Source: Linyphia triangularis (lineage: Eukaryota > Arthropoda > Arachnida > Araneae > Linyphiidae). From it: 64,000 nt of DNA. The stretch is taken from NCBI GenBank assembly GCA_963978545.1, contig OZ021733.1, forward strand, positions 32,345,424-32,409,423, written 5' to 3'. The notes below the pieces were generated by a model, which was given only the letters and a program-made list of their open reading frames with translations, had not been told where the DNA came from and did not search any database. Below, one piece after another: positions 12,801 to 27,800 of the stretch (its first letter is position 1; every line of letters starts with the position of its first letter). The translations under genes were made by a program, and so were the position numbers.

Positions 12801-15800
12801 AGAATTTAGACAGCACAATGTTTTTCAAACTCTGTCTCACTTTGATTTTTAAATAGATATAAAATCAATATTCTTACAATTTCTGCTGATATTGATGTCC
12901 TTAGTATAAAGTAGTTAATCTCTTGCTATCTCTGTTTCCTGATCAGAATACTGCAGAGTAGCAAAACTTATAAATGTATCCATTTCACTGGAATCTGACA
13001 AATCAAATCAGAAAGCAGTTTTTCTTGGTGTCTGTTAATTTTCGTCATACTGAATACCAGCCTTTTCATTTTATCTATTTGAAATCCTCTTGCAAGAAAA
13101 CCTGAAAATAATTTTAAGCTGAATATATTAAAGAGTGGCCGCATAAAAAGCTTTTAGCTCTGCTCATCTGCATACACTAGTAGACACTCTTAAATCAAGT
13201 ATCACAAAAGATACAAATGTGACTTTTAGTGGTGCAAAATGATTTTAAATGGGATTTCATTAAGAATAGTTACTTTCAATGGAAGTTCGAAGTGACCATA
13301 TTTCATCATCTGTTAGATCTCTGAAATATCGAACATCCACATCTTTCCAAAACGATAAAGAATTGATACTAGAAACTTGAAAATCGGCTGTAATCTGAAA
13401 GAAAACATAAAGTAATATAAAGTAAATGTAAAATTTTTAGATCTTTAAAAATATTTGAAGTCATATTTTAAATGATAGTTTTCACAGGGTTCAGAAATCC
13501 AAAAATGTGCTTTTACAACACCACAAAGAATAAGTTTCAAATCAAAATATGAACAGAAAGAAATTGATAACTTTTTCCTAATTTACTCCATAAAGTATTG
13601 TAACAACTTCCACAGCAATGCTGCATGATTTTTACATGGATGGCCTTACAAAAATTGAATTTAAAGAGAGTGCTATTAAGTTCTCATAACAAATTGTACA
13701 ACTAGTGGAGAAGGGGGACTTAAACTGTGCAATTGGTGCTCAAATAGTTCCACTCTTCTTCAACTCAAGCCAAGTGAAACACGTATTTAATTGTTATTAA
13801 TTTTTAACTTACTCAGGGGTCAAAGTGACAAAATAAGAATATATAGGATTTTTACAAAAAAAATATAGAACAATATAAAAAATCAAATAACTGTACACAG
13901 TCTTACTGAACTTTAAAATTAACTCGTTATACATTTCATTAATAAAAACTTTAAATGAATAGTTATTGAAATGAACATATAAGACGAACTTAGGAGGACT
14001 TTTACACAGTACCAATTAACATAAATTTTCCTTTTAAAGAGAGGAATATCTATAATTAAGTACTTAGAAAATAACTGTTCCCCTTTAAAATTCATTATAT
14101 TGAATCTAAGAGAATAGAACACACACCATTAAAAAAAGAAACCGCCTGATCCTGAATATGTCATCCTTTATTCGTTATTACCTCAAAATTCCATCCTTAG
14201 TATTCATTAATAAATCAAGTTTTATTAATTACATTATTTGAAATCTTGAGTTTTCCAGCATCTATTGAGCTGCCCCTATTTCTTATAAGTATTTTCTTTT
14301 TATTCCTATTTGGGTTAAGATTTACTGTACGGTGCCCCTTGGCGACTTTTTTTGTTAAAAAAATTGCCAAATTGAAAATGACATCAAAAGGCTGTGTCGC
14401 CAAATCCAAAATGGCGTCAAAACACATTTGGCGCAGAATCGCCAACTTTCAAAAAGTCGCCAAGGGGGACCGTACAGTTAATCTTAACCCCTGTTAGCTT
14501 TGCAGTCTTTTTTTGGTTCAGATTTACTATTCGGTTTGGATGGATTGGAGGCGGAAAGTGGGAGATTTAGCGCCGAATGTGGTAACCCATTGATATGGTT
14601 TTCCAGCACTTGGACAACGTTTTGACGTCATTTTCAATTTTAGCGACTTTTTTGAAAATATCGCCATTCGACACCTTGCATTAAATCTTAATTCTTTTGT
14701 TTCCTTCATCAATTATTGACTGAGCACTTGAAAATGTCGTTCTTTCAGTCCTGCAAGTTGTTGTTATCCATTCTTCGCGAGGCAGAGTTTTGTTTCTGCT
14801 TATCTCTCTTTTTCGCTATCTTGTTGCATAATTACCAATTAATTTACTATATTGTAGGAGAAAACAAATCAGAATTTCAAGCCCGTGTCCCACGCGCTAT
14901 GAACATGCTTACACTTTACAACTCTTGCGGTCCAGTTGAATCGAGTTGAGTTGTAGGTTTTGCAGCACGTGACGTCACAAGAAATAAAACGCAGCCGCTT
15001 ACAAACATTGCTTTAGTCAGGGTAGTCAGGCCCCTTTCACTTACGATCGCGGCAAAGAATCCGAAATATAAAAAATCACAACGAACGGCGCCGTTATTAC
15101 GAATTCGAAGAAAATATAGGTCGAATCAACGTAGAAATATAGGATAAATAGGACAATTAGAAAATATACTACAATATAGGACGTTTTTCTCGATTTTTAA
15201 AAATATATAAGATTTATAGGACATATAGGACCCCTGCGACCCCTGCTTACTCAGAATTCAAATAAAATATAAAGTAAAAAAAAAAATAGCTTTCAGAATT
15301 GTGAAAAAGAAACTAATAGCATTTGAAAACTTAAATAAAATATTAAGGTCAATTTCATTTCTTTTAATATATAAAAAGTCTGAAACTGATAAAGGTACAA
15401 TTTGCTAACAAGAAAATGGTCAAAATTGAAAATGACTGAGAATACAAGGATCACATTTAGTTCAAATTAAATGTAACACAGCTGTAGACTTTTAATTTAG
15501 TTTTGTCACAAACAGAATATCTTAAAATATATATTCTCCTTATATGACAGAACATCCTAACTAAAATGTTGAAATATTATAAAATACATTGCACCTTCAA
15601 CAAATATATATGCACACAAGGGTGGTCCTTCTATGGGGTAAAAAATTAAATTTCAGATTTTTTTTCTCGATGCCTCATTTTTCCCCTTTTGACCAATTAC
15701 GATAGTTTACCAAATTTCATTCAGATAAATTAGTATTAACCAAAATAAACGAAAATAGTTGCAAAATATTATTCCCTTAAATTAAAAAGTTGCAAAATAT

Positions 15801-18800
15801 TAATACAAACAAATAAAGAAAATCTAACATTCATAAAAAAAAAATGGTATTTTTAGCAATATTTTTTGTTTTAATGTCTTATTTTGCAATATGGGTATTA
15901 TTTGCAGTGGTCGTCCATGCATCACAAAACACATTTGTTTATTCATTTTTTTATTAACAGTTAAGAGTCTTATGAAAATTTAATATTAGTCCTCTGTCTA
16001 GTATAATTTACTAATTTAACTGCATATTCTACAGTTTATAAGAAATGCATGCTTTCTAAAAAGAAGGCAATAAATTAAAAAATTTGAAACATTCTTAAGT
16101 TTCTTTTAACAGATTAAAGTTTTGTATCTGATACAAACTTGACAATTTTCTCATCTAAAATGATAACTGTATTAAAAATTAATCAGATAGTGGATATTTT
16201 TATTATTTGCAGTTCATTTATGACAATATGAAAGTTTATAAATTTGTGTCTCACTTTCAAATCTTTTTCTTCATTACAATTAAATATCTTATTTTCCCAG
16301 CAATTGTAATGTGTGTTACAAAAAATATATTTTAAAAATATTACAGATACAAAATAATACCCATCTTTAGGCTCAAAAGTGTTGGTACTGATTGAAAAAA
16401 AAAACCTCTTTATTTAAATCAATGTAGAATAAGGCGTTTCCAATCCGAGAGAACTAGCTGACATAATTTGTGCAAATGAAAACTACCATGTGAGATTTTT
16501 TATTATTTCCCTATAATCTATCTAGGCTTTGAAAGCGAACCAAAATATTTTAAATATATTATATATTTAAAATATTTAAATATGATTTAAAATATTTCAA
16601 AATATTATCAATTAAATAAACGTTTCAGACATTACGTCTTAAACAGCCCATCATATTTCAGACAAAGAATTGGTAGTGTTCTACCATTCTGCAATAATTT
16701 CTTGGTGTTTGACAACCGACTATTTTTACAAAACTTTCAAGTGAAATGGTCAGTGACACAACGCAATATAGTAGAATGCGGCTACATGATGCGAACTTCA
16801 AGCTGGTTGCTGCATGCACTTCTAATTTTTCAGAAATTGGCCATAATAATCTTTTTATAGCCAAAGGGGAAAAATTGGGGTTTGTGAAAAAAAATTGAAA
16901 AATAAGGACTGCTCTAATACATACGCATAAAATAAAATTTATATGGAAATGAAATCATAGTACTTACAGTACTACAGGGCACCATTGCATTAACAGCTAA
17001 GCGATCCAAGAGGCTTATATGATTTGCTACAAGAATCTTTGCACCTTCATCAATGTGCTTCGTATCCATCTCTACAACCAGACCAAAGACTTTACACAGG
17101 CCTTTAAAAATAGTACTAGAAAAAAGAGTTTTACAATATTTTAATTAAATGCATCAAAATAAGATACACAATTTTTAATAGAATAGCAAAGAGCATATTG
17201 AAGAGAAAAAAAATGCAATTTAATGTTTTTAAATTACTCACAACATTTTAATTCGATTTAAAAATATGTAAGTTTTAATTATGAACCTACACATTATATA
17301 GATTTAATTTGAATCAAATAGAAAAACTTTTTGGTTTCAGTTGCTCACTAAATAAGTTTATTTTTTATAAAGCCATTTACTTTGTTTGATTACAACTTAT
17401 AAGGAAGTTAGATTATTTATAAATTTAAGATCTTTTTAACGAAAAACATTATTGTACTTGGAAATCAATTAAATGTAGTGTGTTAAGAAATCAGTTACCA
17501 AGTTAAACAATAGAATATATCCACAAAAATTCTAAACTTAATAAAGATCAGCATTTTATTTAGATTTATCTTTTCAACTAACTAAATGAAATTTCTGTTG
17601 CTTATATTATTAAACCTTTAAGTCATAATTTGTAATAAGTATAATAAGAGAAGATTTTTTTTCTTTTTTTTTTTTTTTTATGTTGCAAAAGTTGATGACT
17701 TTTTTTAACGAAAGTAAAAAATTACTATTTACATATCCAAATGTTATTTCTTTCATACATTTACATACATACAACAGAAATAACATTACAAATATAAAAA
17801 TGATGCACAGTTCCATAATTAAAGACAGCTTTTTCAATTCTTCTTGTTCTATATACAGACCACCAATCATATTATACAACCTGGAATTATGTATTCTTTT
17901 ATTTTTCTAGAGTCCCGCAATTTCATAATTCAAATTTTGAAACCAAAAACGTAAATAAACGAAAATAGCAAAGTAAGTCAAATGAAAGTAACAATCATGC
18001 AAGTAAATATCCTTGATAGTGTTCTCTGCAGTTCTCTTATATGATTGCTGCAATTACTCAGAAACCAGGAATCGGCCACCTTCTCTCATTTCACTAAGCA
18101 GCGCTATAAGCCCACCTCACTTTAACTATCTGATATTTATGAAATACAAGTAGAAACAGTGCTGATCAGTAAAGAAAAATACAATTTTAATGGAAGAATA
18201 AATATTTATGGAAAGGAAAATGTTTTGACTTTTTATTTTACATTTTTCTTTTGATAGAAAACGACTTTAAGTATATTCTATGATTTATACAATCAATACC
18301 TTTGCAATGATAGTTAACAAAAAAGTCTAAATTCAATTTAGCTAATGCTTGCATATCAACAAGATTTTTTTCATAATAGAAAAGAAGAATTTTTTTAATT
18401 ATTCAAAGAAAAACTTATTCTAACATGCAAATTAAAGCAAGAAATTATTTGAATTTGAAAATAAACCAACAATAAAAAATGTATTCAATATTCAGGGGTC
18501 AAAGTGACAAAATAAGAATATATAGGATTTTTTCAAAAAAAATATAGGACAATATAAAACATCAAATAACTGCACACAGTTGCTACTGAACTTCAAAATT
18601 AACTCTTTATACATTTATATACTCGTTATATTGAATTTAAGAGAATAGAAAACACACCTTTAAAAAAAAGAAATCGCCTGATCCTGAATACGTGATCCGT
18701 TATTGCCTCAATATTCCATCCCTAAATCAAGTTTTATTAATTACATTATTTGCAATCATGAGTCTTTTGCTTCCAGCATTTTTAACTGTTCCAATTTCTT

Positions 18801-21800
18801 TAAGTGTTTTCTTTTTATCCCTGTTTGCAGTCTTTTGTTGATTCAGATTTACTGTTCAGTGTCGGCTGGATTGGCGGCGAAAAGTGGGAGATTTATCGCC
18901 GAATGTGGGGAACCTGGTACTTGGTTTTAAAGCAACCCTAGTGATCGTTTGGATTTGACAACACAACGTATTGACGTAATTTTCAATTTTGGCGACTTTT
19001 ATGAAAAAATCATGGCTAATATTCCGAATCCGGTACAAATTCTGCGCCAAGGCGATTTTTGCCAAAATATGGCAGCCCTGCCATTTTTTAAGAGCAAGAT
19101 AACTAAATGCCTATGGTTGCCATAATTTGGAGCGGTTTGATGTAAACAATTCGTAGCGCAGAATCCGGAATAAAAAAAATCGCCATTCGACATCATACAG
19201 TAAATCTTAACCCTTTTGTTTCCTTCATCAATTATTGACTGAGCACTCAAAATGTTCTTTAGTAGTCCTTTAAGTTAATCCCAAGTTGTTTTTATTCGTT
19301 TTTCCCGAGTCAGAGTATTGTTGTTGCATCTCTCTCAGCATTATGGCCAATTAATTTATTACGTTGGTGGAGAAATCGGATCAGAAATTCAAGACCGATT
19401 GTTATGGAAATGTTTACAACTCCCGCCGGTCCAGTAGAGTTGAGTTGTAGGTTATGCAGCACGTGACGTCACAAGAGATGAAACGCCGCGCCGCCGTTAC
19501 AAACATCGTTTTTGTCAGGTCTTTTTCACCTACGATCGCGCCAAAGAATCCGAAATATTAAAAAATGGCAATGAACGGCGCCGTTATTACGAATTCGAAG
19601 AAAATATAGATCGAATCAATGTAGAAATATAGGATATATAGGACAATTGTAAAATATAGGACAATATAGGACGTTTTTACCGATTTTTAAAAAAATATAG
19701 GATTTATAGGACATATAGGACGTCTGCGACTCCTGAATATTATATTCATAAGATTTGTTTAAGAGAATATACATAACTTAAATTTATTTTAAAGTTCAGT
19801 GTTACATGAAAAATTAAAGTTTAGAGACTAAATAAAACAAATGTTAAACTGTTCATCATATATATAATAGAAATTCAATTTTCTTTTAATAAAACCATAA
19901 TATTCTTATCTATTTAAATTAAATAGCACATTTCTAAACTTGTAAGCTATTAATCATAAAAAATTAATTTAAATATAAATGTTTTTATAATATACATCAT
20001 TTACCAAGAACACTACATTAATCTCAACCAATGCAATAAGATGTAAAAGTATATTAAATACTTTACACAATGGAACATACAGAAAAATCTATTTTAGTGA
20101 CACACTAGTAAATTACATAACATATAAAAGAATGACTTCAGAGAGGTAGTTTGATTTTTCATAATGAATGCTTATTATTTGTGATGGATATGACTAAAAT
20201 ATAGTTAGAACAGAGTTCTCTTTTGGCCTAAAATTTTTTAATCTAATAGTGTTATCATCTTGAGCAAAACATTAACTACAGACAACCGATAGAGTAAAAT
20301 ACAAATTAATCTTTTCTGAATATTTAGCTTAATCCACAGCCGACACATATTCCCATCAACTGGAAATTGATGAAATGAAGTCTTCTTCTGAGAAATGAAG
20401 TACAGTACAAAACAAAACAATGTACCATTATTAATAAAACTACCACATTAAAATTTGTCCAAATAAATATTAGGAGTTTCAACTGCATGCAAATACTGCA
20501 CGCTGAAGAAATATGATTGTGAGAGCCGTATAAGCAAGTGTGCGAGGGTAGCAGTGATCTGAAAAATAATAACAAAGGGCAACAAAAAGCCAAGTGCTTT
20601 GCATATAAGCAACAATTAAACTTTTTTACTTTTTTTTTGGCTGTCTTCATTCACTTGACACAAAAAATAAAAACTGGTACATCTTTAAGGCATTGGTTTG
20701 GAGTATCTCATCCTTTAAAACTCGCCTTTTTTGCTACACTAAACTGACAATTGTGCAATACTGGCATTAAACATAATTTGATGTGCTTTCTAACTTAGAC
20801 AACTTTTACCAAGATAGTTGCATTAATACTCGAGTAAATTGTTTTCCTGCAAAATTCCTTAAAGTTTAACATAGTACTTGCTTTTGCATTTAGACAATTT
20901 AATTAAAAAAGGAGTCTACAATTATAGTTCATTTTAGCACAAATACAAACATTTATTTACTTTTTAATGTTACATCAAATAAACTAAACATAATACACAA
21001 AGTAAATCATAAGTCAAACACTCATAAATATCACCGAATTAGCAAATGAGTGCTTTTTGCATCAAATTTCTTTTCATGATGTAGAATATTTTAAATCAGA
21101 AAATTAGTTCTTCATAACATTACAAATAAATGGCACTACACGGTTAAAAACATAAGGGCAGAAAAGTTGGTATAAAATGTCCAATACATTGTTAGACTAC
21201 ATAACAAATTGTAGTGAGGCTCATGTATGAAATTTGTAATCAGTTAGTACTTTAATTTATTTTTTTTAAATCTTTTGCATGACAAGCATTTCCTAACAAA
21301 GTGAAACCTTGTATGCTAAATTATTGATAAAATAATTTGTGGAATGTGTCATGAACTTTTGGTCCCTTAATATATTTTAGAGAAAGTGAAAAAATAATAT
21401 TAGCATATTTCTTAAAAGCTAGAAGATTATGTATCATTTATATTTCATCATTTTGAAAATACTATTTTTAATGATTTTTAATAGTCTAGATTCTATACTA
21501 ACACTTATTTAAAAATGTAATCAATAATTACTTTCTCTTTAATGAACTCCTAGGAAGCAAAGACAATAGCAAAAAGCCAACAAATCCCATAGTTAATCGC
21601 ACAAGTAGAAGCAGCATCGAAATCGGAAAATGGAAAAGTGCTTTGTAATATTTCGGCCATACTTGAACCCTGAAAGTACAAAAAAATACAAAATTAGAAA
21701 ATAGGCAATTCCTTTTGGAGGGGTTGGGTGATGTTGATGAATCGTTCAGTTGAAGTGAGGTGTTGAGTGCCAGAATGGACCATCCCACAATTTGATTTTT

Positions 21801-24800
21801 GCTGTTTCTACTGTTTTTTCAAAATCATTCATGTCAGACCAGATCAAATGTGGATTTTCTCTTCCAGGATTTGAACAGATTTTTAGAAACTTAAAATAAG
21901 GAGTTTCTAAGTACTTTTCAATAAAAAAAATAACGACCTTAAAATTGCAGTTAAAAAACAATCTAAAAAAATGAAAAATGATTTACGACAGCGAAAATAT
22001 AGCAGGTCATTTGTGAAAAGTATTGCATTTTTATTAAATCTTACTTAAGATGCAGTTTGGACCAAACAATTAACTAGGTTAGAAAAGTTTTTAAGAAAAT
22101 AGATAAATTAAAAAGATTTGGTTAGTAAAACCGGTTCAACTGACCGTGTTTTTTTCGATGGCAAAAATATAGGTAGCTAAATTCAATGTTTTTACAGTCA
22201 AACCCCGTGAAAGCAAAATCGCATAACATGAAATCCTGTTTAATGCAAAATAAAAGCAGTTCTCCGAACTTAAAAGTTAACATTAATTTATTCAGTTAAC
22301 ACTAACAATTTCAGCGGCCCCATCGACTTCGCGTTAACAGAGTTTGTCAGTAGGAATAATTTACGCATCTTGCAGTTACATCAAATCTAACCTCTTCCCT
22401 TACTGTATTTGGAAAGCTAATTTTGTCAGAAGGTATATTACATGATGGCACTTCATTAAATACACAAAATGGATTAAATCCAAGGGGTGTAAAAAGTGTC
22501 TAAATGTGTATTCACTTCCAGATTATTCAGAAATATGTCACATAAGACAAATGTAATTAGTGAAAACAGGGAATTACATTTGTCAGAAAGGCTGACACAA
22601 GTATTCACATACCTAGCCATACATCAAATGATGTAAACTCACTTTATTTTGAAAGTAAGCACATTATACAGATACTATTTATGCACCTTGGGTTGAATCC
22701 ATTAGAAAAGTTTTATGGAATCAGAAACTTCAAATCCTACTTGAACGATAAGAATTGGCTTTCTATGGTTCAAGAGATTACCCAGTAAGTGAAGTATGAC
22801 CTTATGGAAGGATTGTGATTTCCGTGGTTGTTTGGAAACTAATAATCCAATACATATCATCCTTCTAACCTTCTCTGAGTGAAAGTATTTTTGAATTTAT
22901 GAAGCTTAAACAGTAGGATATACCACTGAGCCTATTACACCAAATACTTTTGTTCAAATTTCATAGTTAACCCTCCTTATCATGAGATACACAACTTGGC
23001 ACTTTAAACAAAGTAGAAAAATCTTTCAAGTGCCAAACTCAATTGATCCACATGGAATCAAATTTTATTCATCACAATTAAAGCAAGTCACAAAATGAGA
23101 AAACATTTCTTCTACACAGGAAGAATTTTTGGAAGAAGCTTTTTCCACAGTTATTTTAAATCATTCCGTACCTTGAAACAAGAACCAATGTAAAAAAATT
23201 GTTAAAATGAGTAAAGTAGTAGGAATAGACTGTCCCCTTAGATATTTAATACATTGAAAACAGCAAGGTAATGTGTATTTCCTTAAATACTGAACACAGA
23301 AGAACGCTTGCATAAATGGATACGTCATTTTTTTCCATATGAACTGTTAGGCAATAACGCAAGCGTCCAGGAAAACTCGCCAGATGGGCAATTTGCAAAA
23401 GAGGTAAAAAATTGGTTAGTTTCTATTTAAATTTTTTTTTTAAAAAGCTTCAACGAAGTCGATAACGGAGGTTTTCTGCTACGTGCTATGGCTTGGCACC
23501 CCTAGGATGCTGGGATCGAATCTTAGGTTAGGCATGGATATTCCTTATGATTCATGCTAAGCTGTAGGTCCCGGCATGATTAGCCACAATAGAACATTCT
23601 AATAGGTCATTGAATATACTAAACAATCAAAATTAAATTCAATGTCAGGTAATTTGACCATAAAGGCTGTGACAAAGTCGTAAAAACAGTGGTTTTCTGC
23701 TACGAGGATTCATCAAGCAATGAAAACAATTAACATTACTAAATAAAATTATAATTTCAAATCTTTCAGAAAAATAATGCAATGTAAGCAAAACAAATCT
23801 ATCATGGACTTTTTCAGAATCATGATTTGTTACTTAAAACTATCATTTTGAGCGCAACAACAGCAAACAGCTGAAGACCTTTACCTTAAAATTGATTCCA
23901 AATCAACATCCCGGGATGGGAAAAAAAAACTGGACCTCAGTCATAAGAAACCACAACACTTATCCACAACCATGAGTGTTGCGTGAGCACTCGCGTGTGA
24001 CGTCATCGATATTTTCTATGTGAACTGGAAGAAGAAGAAAACCGCTACTTCTGGACTTTTCGCAGAAGATTAACGAACTTTTAGAATTATCAGTTTAAAG
24101 TTTATGTTCTAATGTAGTTCTTATTAATAGTTAGCAAATGTTATAGTCATCTTGTAAAAGTTTCGTGAAGAAATTAAATGTTGTGAAATCGTTTTATCGA
24201 CGCCAAGAAATTATTTCAATTACAGTTAAAGAATCTGAATTGTCTGCTTTAGTTAGCGACATGTCGTTCGCGACAGGAAAACTTGGAAGAACGATTTTAA
24301 AAAGGCAAGTGACTTTTTAATGATAGATTGTTAACTATTCGAATTTTATTGATAATTTTGAAGTTGCGTTTTCTTATTTTTGAAAGTTATGGAACTTTTA
24401 AAGTTGAGACAATGAACGATAAGAGCTGCATTTACTCGTTTATAACGAATTGGATGAAGCTGCTAAACAGAAAGTCGTGAACATTTCTGAAGATTTAGAC
24501 TGCTTGGTGACTTTTCAGCTTCTTGATGAGAAACGTTATGAACTATTGCCGATTAACGATGAAATTTTGAATTCTTTGTTGAATTCTGAAAACGTTAAAG
24601 AAGATGACATTCTAAAAGAAACTTCTTTAGCAGATGAATACACACACAAATTTAAAAAGATGTGTTTACTTATAAATCGTAAAGTTGATTCCGATATGGA
24701 TAGTGACTCTCGGTTGTCAGTTAGTGTTGCGAAACGGAAGTTTAAACTCCCTTGATTAGAGTTGAAGAAATTTGGTGGTGAAATAAAAGAATGGCTACCA

Positions 24801-27800
24801 TTTTGGGGTCAATTTAAGAAAATTGACGAAGACTCCGACATTGACGAAGCCGATAAGTTCTAATACTTAGTACAAGCAACTATTCCGAAGTCTAGAGCCC
24901 GGGAATTAGTAGAAAGTTTTCCTCCATCCCCCGGTAACTATGTCAAGGCTATTGACTATTTAAAATCTCGGTTTGGTAGGGATGACATCTTGGTTGAGTA
25001 TCATGTTTGAGAGTTGTTAAAGCTCACTTTAGCGTTCAACACTAAGGAGAAAGAAGTGAAGTTATCAACTATTTATGACCGTATTGAAACTCAACTTAGG
25101 TCATTAGAGACTCTTGGTGTTACTACAGCAAAGTACGCTGCCATGCCGTTTCCTCTCTTCGAATCATGTTTAAGTGAGGAAGTCTTGAGAGCTTGGCAAA
25201 GAAATTATAGAAGTCTGATGGTTGGCAGGGAAAGTTCACAAGAAGGATCTCGGCTAGAAAGTTTAATGAATTTTTTGAAGAACTAAGTTGAAAATGAAGA
25301 CCGAATAGCTCTTGCTATGCAGGGCTTCTCTTTGAAAGAAAATGCAGCGCATTACAAGGTAAAAAGAGACATTCCAATGGCTGAAGGACTTTTTTCGGGA
25401 AATCAAAACAAAGCTGCAAAGATGAAGTGTGCCTTCTGTGATAAAGAGAACCACGAAACAAAGAATTGCTACTCTGCTCGAAATATGAATTTTAATGAAA
25501 AAAAAGTCACACCTGAAGAAACGCTGATTATGTTTAAATGCTTAGGAATGGGTCACGTTTCCAAGCTCTGCAAGGTCCGAGTTAGCTATGAGAACTGCAA
25601 AAACCGACACCACATTATCATGTACTTGAATATGAGGACTATCGAGTCTGAAGAAACAACTAATGCGAAGAATGTCAAACACTTCAACACTTTGCCTAAC
25701 CCGAATTGTTCCTCAAGCGTTTTTCTTCAAACTTTGGTTGTTCTACTTCGAGGAGAAAAAGAAGATTTTGCAGTAAGAGCCCTTGTAGACACGGGAAGCC
25801 AGAAGTCGCAAATCACGAAGGAGGCTGCTACAAAAATAAAGTATCGTGTTACGAAAGAAACGACCCTAATGCATACTTTGTTTGGAGGCGTTGAACATAC
25901 ACAGAAGCATTTGGAATACGAGATTTTTGTGAGTGACATTACCAAAAGTTATCATTGTACTTTCAACACACTTAACCAAGAGAAGATTTGTTCAGAAATT
26001 CGAAATATAGAAACATGTTTCCAGACAAAAGAGCTTGAAGATAATAGAATTTGCCTGTCCGATCAAGAATATTCTTCACTTTGTGCTTCTCCCAAGATCC
26101 ATTTGCTTATTGGAGCTGACATAGTAGGAAAACTCATGACTGGAAAAATTGTACACTTCACTTGTGGACTAACAGCTATAGAAACGTTGTTAGGCTGGAC
26201 ACTGTTAGGGAGATCACCAGGCAGTACAGATTCTGGAAGTAGTGTCATGACAGTGACAAGCTTGGTGGTGAATGAATGTGCCATTAGTGATTTGTGGAAG
26301 TTGGAAGCCATCAGAATTTCTGACCCAGTTGAATCCAAAAAGAAGACTGAAATTCATCAAGATACACTGGAGTATTTTCGAAATACTCTAAAAATCAATG
26401 AAGAAGGCAGGTACGAGATAGCTTTGCATTGGGTTTTAGAATCATCCCGTCTTCCTGATAACAGACAAGTGGCTGAGAAACGTCTTAACTCTATTCATAA
26501 GAAACTGGTGGAGGCAGATAAAGTTTAAGTATATACAGAGATCTTTAATAAATTGATTGAAGAAGGCATCATCGAAGAAGTTGATAAGAAAGGATTAAAT
26601 GTACATTTTCTTCCTCACAGACCGGTGTTTAAGGAGAGTAGCACCACTACTAAAGTGAGGCTGGTGTTTGATGCTTCAGCACACTTGAAGGGTACCCCAT
26701 CACTGAATGCATGTTTATAGACAGGTCCTAATTTAATTGGACTTGTTCCTTCTTTACTGAACCGTTTCCGGAAATTTCCTGTTGGAGTAACATCCGATAT
26801 TGAGAAGGCATTTCATCAGATTGCAATAAGAGAAAAGGATAGGGACTATTTGAGATTTATGTGGAAGAATCAGGACAATGAAGTGAAGATCTACAGACAT
26901 CGAAGAGTGGTGTTCGATATCAACTGCAGTCCGTTTCCTTTGGCAGCAACATTGAACTACCATTTAGAAAAATCTCCAAAATGTCCCTCGAATACTGCAC
27001 AGATTTTGAAAGACTCATTCTAAGTGGATAATTGCGTCTGTAGTTTGAAGAACGTAGAGCAAGCCAACAGATTTATTCTCGAATCGCTAACATTGATGTC
27101 CTCAGGGAAATTTAACCTGCGAGGTTGGCAATCAAATGCTCCCCTGAAATTAGTCGAAGGATCTGGAAATTCATACCCCCATCAGCTCCCTGGTGGGGCG
27201 GGTGGTGGGAACGCCTCATTGCATTAGTGAAAGACCTTCTAAAAAGAGTTTTAGGCAGAGCCTGTCTCGGATACGAAGAGATAAATACAGTGATCTGTGA
27301 AGATATAATAAATTCTCAACCAATGACGTACCTTTCGGAAGAGGATGATCTAGAACCCTTGACACCATCCATGTTCCTCAGAGAGCCTAGAAGAATTGGC
27401 ATTCATCTTAACATCGAGCACTTAGAGCTATCTGCAAAAAGTCTTCACAAACGTCGACGATACAGATGCAAACTTCAAGAAAACATCAGAAGTCGTTTCA
27501 GACTCGAATATTTAGGGAAACTGAGAGAACAAACAAAGATCAGAAACTCCCGTTAATTCAGGGTGGAAGAAATTGTCGTAGTTGAGGTACCAAACCAAAA
27601 GCGTCTAAACTGGCCCTTAGGGAAAATACTTGAAATATTCCCAGGCAAAGATGGAACTGTTCACCTTACAAAAGTAAAAACAGAAAACGGAGAGTTCTTA
27701 AGGCCAGTTCAGCCCCTGTATGCCCTTGAGGTGCAAGGACCCTCAGAAGAGAATTTGAGAGAAAAGATTCAATCTGAAAGTGAGCACATGAAAGAGGCCG

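Noticed and set aside
20324..20747. Overlapping ORFs of 69-108 codons
   Set aside because: Inside AUP1 intron 2, low-complexity hydrophobic translations, no motif and no splice context.
24262..24285. Primer-binding site after the 5' LTR (TGTCGTTCGCGACAGG)
   Set aside because: I could not match it to a tRNA 3' end with confidence.
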